From NCBI GenBank assembly GCA_050247155.1, contig JBFWUS010000007.1, positions 38,289 to 102,288 of the forward strand: a stretch of 64,000 bases of DNA, written 5' to 3'. Shown piece by piece: positions 59,692 to 64,000 of this stretch. Every line of letters starts with the position of its first letter. Within the stretch, counting starts at the first letter, position 1. A program made the position numbers and the translations under genes. This DNA comes from Mesorhizobium_G sp050247155 (GTDB lineage: Bacteria > Pseudomonadota > Alphaproteobacteria > Rhizobiales > Rhizobiaceae). The notes under the pieces were generated by a model. That model was not told the origin of the DNA, did not search any database, and saw nothing but the letters and a program-made list of their open reading frames with translations.

Positions 59692-60645
59692 ATGAGTTCA
59701 ATCCCTCAACAAGTCGCAACCATTCCGCGCATGCGGGAACGCAACCTGCTGCAGCGGATCGTCGACCACCGCTACGACTATCTCTACGTCGCACCCGCGC
59801 TGCTGGTGATGCTGATCGTCATCGCCTATCCGATCTATTACACGATCGAACTCAGCTTCTACAAAACACCACCGAACTTGCAGATGAAGGACAAGGTCTT
59901 CGTCGGCCTCGACAATTACGCGCTAGTGCTGTCGAGTTCGCAGTTCCATCGCGTCACCATCCAGACCTTCATCTGGACGATCGCCTCGACCGGCTTTGCC
60001 TTCATCCTGGGTCTTGCCGCGGCACTCGCACTTCATCGCGAGTTCGCGGGCAGGGGCATGCTGCGGGCGCTGTTCCTGATACCCTATGTCGTCAGCGCCG
60101 TTGCCGCCTCCTATGTTTGGAAGTGGCTCTATCATTCCGATTTCGGCGTCATCGGCGCGGCTGCCGTCGCGCTCGGCCTGACCGACAAGCCGATCAACTT
60201 CATCGACAACACCACGACCGTTCTGCCGGCGCTGATCGTCGTGAATGTGTGGAAGGAGTTTTCCTTCGCGATGGTCATGCTGACGGCCGGATTGCAGACC
60301 GTTCCGGAGCAGCTTTTGCGCGCGGCCCAGGTTGACGGGGCAAACGCCTGGCAGCGCTTCTGGCACGTGACCTTTCCGCATTTGAGAGGCGTGTCGATGG
60401 TCACGGTGCTGTTGCTGATGGTGGCCAACTTCAACTCCTTCATCATTCCCTGGATCGTCACCGGCGGCGGGCCGGCCGGCGCTTCCGACATCTGGATCAC
60501 CGATATCTACAACATCGCTTTCGGCCGCCAACGCTACGGCACGGCGTCGGCCTATGCGGTGGTTCTTTTCGTGGTGATGATGATCCTGGGCTATTTCTAC
60601 GTGAAGGCGCTGACGCGCGGCGACGAGGGGGCCCGACATGGCTGA
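59692..60645 (+). CDS. Carbohydrate ABC transporter permease, MalF/UgpA type
   Basis: This 317-residue membrane protein has six helices and an EAA loop near residue 205-225 (QLLRAAQVDGANAWQRFWHV). The ribosome binding site before ATG 59692 is poor, which fits lower expression than the binding protein. An internal ATG 13 codons in has no better site. It overlaps the next permease by 8 bases. Confidence 0.9.
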   Translation: MSSIPQQVATIPRMRERNLLQRIVDHRYDYLYVAPALLVMLIVIAYPIYYTIELSFYKTPPNLQMKDKVFVGLDNYALVLSSSQFHRVTIQTFIWTIASTGFAFILGLAAALALHREFAGRGMLRALFLIPYVVSAVAASYVWKWLYHSDFGVIGAAAVALGLTDKPINFIDNTTTVLPALIVVNVWKEFSFAMVMLTAGLQTVPEQLLRAAQVDGANAWQRFWHVTFPHLRGVSMVTVLLLMVANFNSFIIPWIVTGGGPAGASDIWITDIYNIAFGRQRYGTASAYAVVLFVVMMILGYFYVKALTRGDEGARHG

Positions 60646-61507
60646 CGACCGCCCCGTCACGCGAAAACAAATCGATTGGTGGCGCTGGGCAGGACGCGGC
60701 GTCATCGTCGTGCTGACGATCTTCACCGTGTTGCCGATGTTCTGGATGGTGCTGACGTCGCTGAAGTCGCAATTCGCGGCCATGCAATACCCGCCGCAAT
60801 GGTGGCCGGCCGAACCGACGCTGGCCAATTACTGGAAACTCATCAACCCGGCCGACAATACCGGCCGCGAGTTCCTGCGCTATTTCTGGAATAGCTTCTA
60901 TGTCTCGCTGATCACGACGGTCCTCGGCGTCATCATCGCCGTGCCGGCCGCCTATGCGTTCTCGCGCTTCCGGTTTCCGGGACGCACGTTCCTGTTCTTC
61001 ACCGTGCTGGTGCGCAACATGTTTCCGGCGGTCGTTTTCCTGATGCCGCTCTTCCTGCTGATGCGCTGGATGGGTCTGGTCAACACGCACGGCTCACTGA
61101 TCCTGACCTATCTGACCTTCGGCCTGCCGCTGTCGATCTGGCTCCTGAAAGGTTTCTTCGACAACATCCCGATCCAACTTGAGCAGGCCGCGCGGATCGA
61201 CGGCGCGACGCGTTTCCAGGCGTTTTTCCTGATCGTCATGCCGCTGTCGACGCCGGGCATCATCGCAACCTCGATCTTTTCCTTCATCGGCGCGTGGAAC
61301 GAATATGTCTACGCCTACACCTTCCTGTCGCGGCAGGAGACGATGACGCTGCCGGTCGGCATCCAGCGTTTCTTCACAGAGTTCGCGACTGACTGGCCGG
61401 GCCTGATGGCGGCGACCTTCCTGATGAGCGTCCCGGTGGTCGTGCTGTTCCTCATCCTGCAGAAATATTTCGTGCGTGCCCTCACCGAAGGCGCCGTCAA
61501 GCATTAG
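60638..61507 (+). CDS. Carbohydrate ABC transporter permease, MalG/UgpE type
   Basis: This 289-residue membrane protein has six helices and an EAA loop near residue 180-200 (IQLEQAARIDGATRFQAFFL). It starts inside the end of the preceding permease gene. It completes the membrane channel of the transporter at 57985-62611. Confidence 0.92.
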   Translation: MADDRPVTRKQIDWWRWAGRGVIVVLTIFTVLPMFWMVLTSLKSQFAAMQYPPQWWPAEPTLANYWKLINPADNTGREFLRYFWNSFYVSLITTVLGVIIAVPAAYAFSRFRFPGRTFLFFTVLVRNMFPAVVFLMPLFLLMRWMGLVNTHGSLILTYLTFGLPLSIWLLKGFFDNIPIQLEQAARIDGATRFQAFFLIVMPLSTPGIIATSIFSFIGAWNEYVYAYTFLSRQETMTLPVGIQRFFTEFATDWPGLMAATFLMSVPVVVLFLILQKYFVRALTEGAVKH

Positions 61508-61516
61508 GAGCGGCCG

Positions 61517-62611
61517 ATGGCTGAGGTGGTGCTGAAACATGTGAACAAGACCTACGGCACGATGGCAGCCGTCAACGATGTCTCGTTTCATGTCCAGGAT
61601 GGGGAGTTCGTCGCCCTGGTCGGACCGTCCGGCTGCGGCAAAACGACGACGCTCAATCTGATCGCGGGCCTGATCCCTCTGACTTCCGGTGAGATACGGA
61701 TCGGCAACCGGGAAGTCAGCACGCTGGACCCGAAAGATCGCGACATCGCGATGGTGTTCCAGAATTATGCGCTCTACCCGAACAAGACGGTGTTCAACAA
61801 TCTCGCCTTCCCCTTGCAGATGCGAAAACAATCCAAGGATGTCATCGACAAGAAGGTGCGCGATGCGGCTAGGGTGCTCGACATTACGCATCTATTGGAG
61901 CGCAAGCCGCGTGAGCTGTCCGGCGGCCAGCAGCAGCGCGTGGCGCTCGGCCGGGCGCTGGTGCGTGACCCTGCAGCCTTCCTGATGGACGAACCGCTGT
62001 CCAATCTCGACGCCAAGCTGCGCGTGCAGATGCGCTCGGAGATCAAGCGTTTCCACCACAACCTCAACGCCACGATCGTTTACGTCACCCACGACCAGCT
62101 CGAAGCCGTGACCATGGCCGACAAGATGGCGGTCATGCACGGCGGCGTGCTTCAGCAATACGATTCGCCGGCGAATGTCTTCGCCAATCCGGTCAACACG
62201 TTCGTGGCAAGTTTTGTCGGCAGCCCGGCGATGAGCCTGATCCCGGTGGATGTTGCGTCCAGCGGCGGCAGGACGGCACTGAAAGGGCAAGGGTGGGAGC
62301 TGGCGCTCTCCGATCTCAACGCTCGCAAGGCTTCTGCAACAAGCAACGGTAAGGCAGTTCTTGGGGCACGGCACTCGACACTGAAGCTGCACCCCAGCGC
62401 CGCGCCAGGCAGTGTTCCCGGCAAAGTGCATACGGTCGAGCCCACCGGTGACGTAACCTTCGCGCAGATTCTGATCGACAACGAAATCGTCAACATCAGC
62501 CTGCCGCCGACAGTGGTCATCGAGCCCGATCAGCAGGTATGGGTCGAGTTCGACCAGGAGCGCCTGCATCTGTTCGACGGCGCGACCACGATGGCGCTGA
62601 AGGCGGCGTGA
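61517..62611 (+). CDS. Carbohydrate ABC transporter ATP-binding protein, MalK/UgpC type
   Basis: This 364-residue ATPase has Walker A GPSGCGKTT near residue 36, signature LSGGQQQR near 134, Walker B FLMDEPLSNLD near 155 and a C-terminal TOBE-type domain. AGGAG precedes the ATG. It energises the two upstream permeases. The 206 bases after it hold a family A repeat and then the galactonate-dehydratase-like gene. Confidence 0.93.
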   Translation: MAEVVLKHVNKTYGTMAAVNDVSFHVQDGEFVALVGPSGCGKTTTLNLIAGLIPLTSGEIRIGNREVSTLDPKDRDIAMVFQNYALYPNKTVFNNLAFPLQMRKQSKDVIDKKVRDAARVLDITHLLERKPRELSGGQQQRVALGRALVRDPAAFLMDEPLSNLDAKLRVQMRSEIKRFHHNLNATIVYVTHDQLEAVTMADKMAVMHGGVLQQYDSPANVFANPVNTFVASFVGSPAMSLIPVDVASSGGRTALKGQGWELALSDLNARKASATSNGKAVLGARHSTLKLHPSAAPGSVPGKVHTVEPTGDVTFAQILIDNEIVNISLPPTVVIEPDQQVWVEFDQERLHLFDGATTMALKAA

Positions 62612-62652
62612 CATCACATTTGTTCAAGCATTTCGAGGGACGTCTTGATGAA

Positions 62653-62753
62653 TACCCCCACCCCCAACCCCTCCCCACAAGGGGGAGGGGGGCACGGACA
62701 CACCGACGCGAAGTTCCCCTCCCCTTTGTGGGGAGGGGTTAGGGGTGGGGGTA
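62653..62753. repeat. Long palindromic intergenic repeat, family A copy 2
   Basis: Arms of about 40 bases (62653 to about 62692, and 62714-62753) are inverted complements with few mismatches. They match the arms of the element at 13227-13321 closely, while the loop differs. It lies between the ATPase gene and the enolase-superfamily gene of the plus-strand operon. Confidence 0.9.
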
Positions 62754-62817
62754 AATTTGTTGAACGTTTAGGCTGTGGCTTCGGACCCGTCTCTCCAACT
62801 TTGCCCAGGTCCGCTCC

Positions 62818-63972
62818 ATGAAAATCACCGCTATCACGCCCTACCCAACCTGGGTCGGCATCAGAAACCAGCTCATCGTCAAGGTCGAGACCGACGAGGG
62901 CATTTACGGCTGGGGTGAAAGTGGGCTGTCAGGCCGCGAGAAAGCCGTCGCAGGCGCGATCGAGCACTATCGTGAGTTCCTGATCGGCCGTGACGCGTTC
63001 GCTATCGGCGCGTTGTGGCAGGAGATGTACCGCAGCCAGTATTTCGAGGGCGGACGCGTGCTGACAGCAGCGATCTCCGCGATTGACATCGCGCTGCACG
63101 ATATCAAGGGCAAGGCGCTTGGCGTGCCCGTCCACCAACTGCTCGGCGGCAAGCAGCGCGATCAGATTCCCACCTTTGCCACGACGCGCGGGCCGTGCGG
63201 TCCGGAAATGATCGAACAGGCGAAAGAGCTGATGGACATGGGCTGGAACGTCATCCGCCTGTTCCCGGCCGATCACGACAGCAAGGGCATTTATGAACCG
63301 CGCGCTAGCATTCCCGAAACCGCGAAATGGTGCGTGAAGGCGCGCGAGGCGCTGGGCGACGCTGTTGTGCTCGGGGTGGATTACCATCACCGGCTCTCCG
63401 TCGCCGAAGCCGCGAGCTATTGCCAAAAAATGCCGTCTGGCACGCTCGACTTTCTGGAAGAACCAATCCGCGACGAAACGCCGGAAGCCTATGAGGCATT
63501 ACGAAAAATGACCGACGTGCCCTTCGCCATTGGCGAGGAGTTTTCATCCAAATGGCAGTTCCTGCCCTACATCGAGCGCGACATCCATCAGTTCAGCCGC
63601 ATCGATGTCTGCAATGTTGGCGGCCTGACGGAAGCGATGAAGGTCGCCGGCTGGTCCGAAGCGCACTATGTCGACATGATGCCGCACAACCCGCTCGGGC
63701 CGATCTGCACGGCGGCGACGATCCATTTCGCAGCGGCGGTGCCGAATTTCGCCTGGCTGGAGACACGGGCGACTCCCGGCGAACTCTATCACGGTTTCGA
63801 CGATGCCGGCATTTTCCCGGTCCAGCCCAAGCTGAACGGCGCCGTCTACGACGTACCGGACGGCCCCGGACTCGGCGTCGAAGTCGATGAAGCGCTGGTG
63901 AAGAGACAAAGCTTCAAATTTTGGGAGCCGCCGCACCTCAGGCGCACGGACGGATCGTTCACGAATTGGTGA
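62818..63972 (+). CDS. Galactonate-dehydratase-family enolase-superfamily enzyme
   Basis: This 384-residue protein has the DgoD pattern: an acid/base pair as D-x-H in GVDYHHRLS, metal ligands in FLEEPI and IGEEFSSKW, and a histidine in MMPHNPLGPICTAA. Such enzymes dehydrate aldonic acids (for example galactonate) to 2-keto-3-deoxy acids. It is different from the two paralogs at 54479-56930. It probably acts on the sugar acid imported by the upstream transporter. The substrate is not fixed by sequence. The last 28 bases of the window hold no gene I can call. Confidence 0.9.
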   Translation: MKITAITPYPTWVGIRNQLIVKVETDEGIYGWGESGLSGREKAVAGAIEHYREFLIGRDAFAIGALWQEMYRSQYFEGGRVLTAAISAIDIALHDIKGKALGVPVHQLLGGKQRDQIPTFATTRGPCGPEMIEQAKELMDMGWNVIRLFPADHDSKGIYEPRASIPETAKWCVKAREALGDAVVLGVDYHHRLSVAEAASYCQKMPSGTLDFLEEPIRDETPEAYEALRKMTDVPFAIGEEFSSKWQFLPYIERDIHQFSRIDVCNVGGLTEAMKVAGWSEAHYVDMMPHNPLGPICTAATIHFAAAVPNFAWLETRATPGELYHGFDDAGIFPVQPKLNGAVYDVPDGPGLGVEVDEALVKRQSFKFWEPPHLRRTDGSFTNW

Positions 63973-64000
63973 TGGTCTCCGTTTCGCTCGGCCAGATCGG

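Noticed and set aside
13227..62753. CRISPR interpretation of the repeated GC-rich elements
   Set aside because: Repeats are single palindromes far apart, without regular spacers or cas genes.
1..64000. Insertion sequence, prophage or genomic-island boundary
   Set aside because: No transposase, integrase, tRNA, terminal inverted repeat or abrupt change of composition was noticed by eye. A composition scan would be needed to exclude subtle islands.

Overview
The window looks like chromosome or a large replicon of an alphaproteobacterium of the Rhizobiales, most like Mesorhizobium or another Phyllobacteriaceae member. This rests on the high G+C, the dense ABC-transporter and catabolic operons, ATGA-coupled genes, MocR, GntR, LysR, IclR, MarR and LacI regulators beside their targets, and GC-rich palindromic intergenic repeats. 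It is inference from gene content. I saw no rRNA, tRNA, CRISPR array, transposase or phage gene. Essentially every gene codes for uptake and catabolism of a small organic molecule.

Layout. (1) 1-9.8 kb: a LacI regulator (cut by the left edge) diverges from an unsaturated-uronate operon: GH105 hydrolase, KduI isomerase, an unrecognised 835-residue protein and a complete sugar ABC transporter. (2) 9.8-19.9 kb: a minus-strand cluster of about 9 kb with an agmatinase-type ureohydrolase, a polar-amino-acid transporter without its own ATPase, a complete spermidine/putrescine-type transporter, a nitrilase-superfamily amidase and an alpha/beta hydrolase. A LysR regulator diverges from it across a perfect palindrome. 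(3) 19.9-23.2 kb: a small putative membrane protein, a GMC oxidoreductase and a divergent LysR regulator, again with a palindrome between them. (4) 23.4-33.6 kb: a complete taurine route: TauR-like MocR regulator, TauABC uptake, a TauXY-type dehydrogenase, Xsc, a YeiH-family exporter and Pta. Taurine is imported, deaminated to sulfoacetaldehyde, split to sulfite plus acetyl phosphate, and the acetyl phosphate becomes acetyl-CoA.

(5) 33.6-49.1 kb: two opposed operons meet at an IclR gene and two overlapping palindromes. The leftward arm carries UPF0261/Tm-1-like, HAD, two class III aminotransferases, BKACE, GNAT and an acetylpolyamine amidohydrolase. The rightward arm carries an amino-acid permease, an aldehyde dehydrogenase, an aromatic-amino-acid-type decarboxylase, a metallo-beta-lactamase-fold protein that has lost its second metal site, an FAD monooxygenase and a DUF2783-like protein. 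(6) 49.2-54.4 kb: homoprotocatechuate meta-cleavage genes (hydratase, FAH-family, HpaD, HpaE, HpaF) with divergent HpaR. Together (5) and (6) suggest conversion of aromatic amino acids or amines to arylacetates and then ring cleavage, plus a polyamine or beta-amino-acid branch.

(7) 54.5-64 kb: two paralogous enolase-superfamily enzymes, a 37-codon coupled ORF and a GntR regulator lie on the minus strand. A carbohydrate ABC transporter and a galactonate-dehydratase-like enolase lie on the plus strand. This is probably a sugar-acid uptake and dehydration locus. Three long palindromic repeats (two of one family, one of another) lie between operon genes in regions 2 and 7.

The best candidates for undescribed biology are the 835-residue protein, the IclR-centred amine cluster with its altered MBL protein, and the two-transporter guanidino/polyamine operon.
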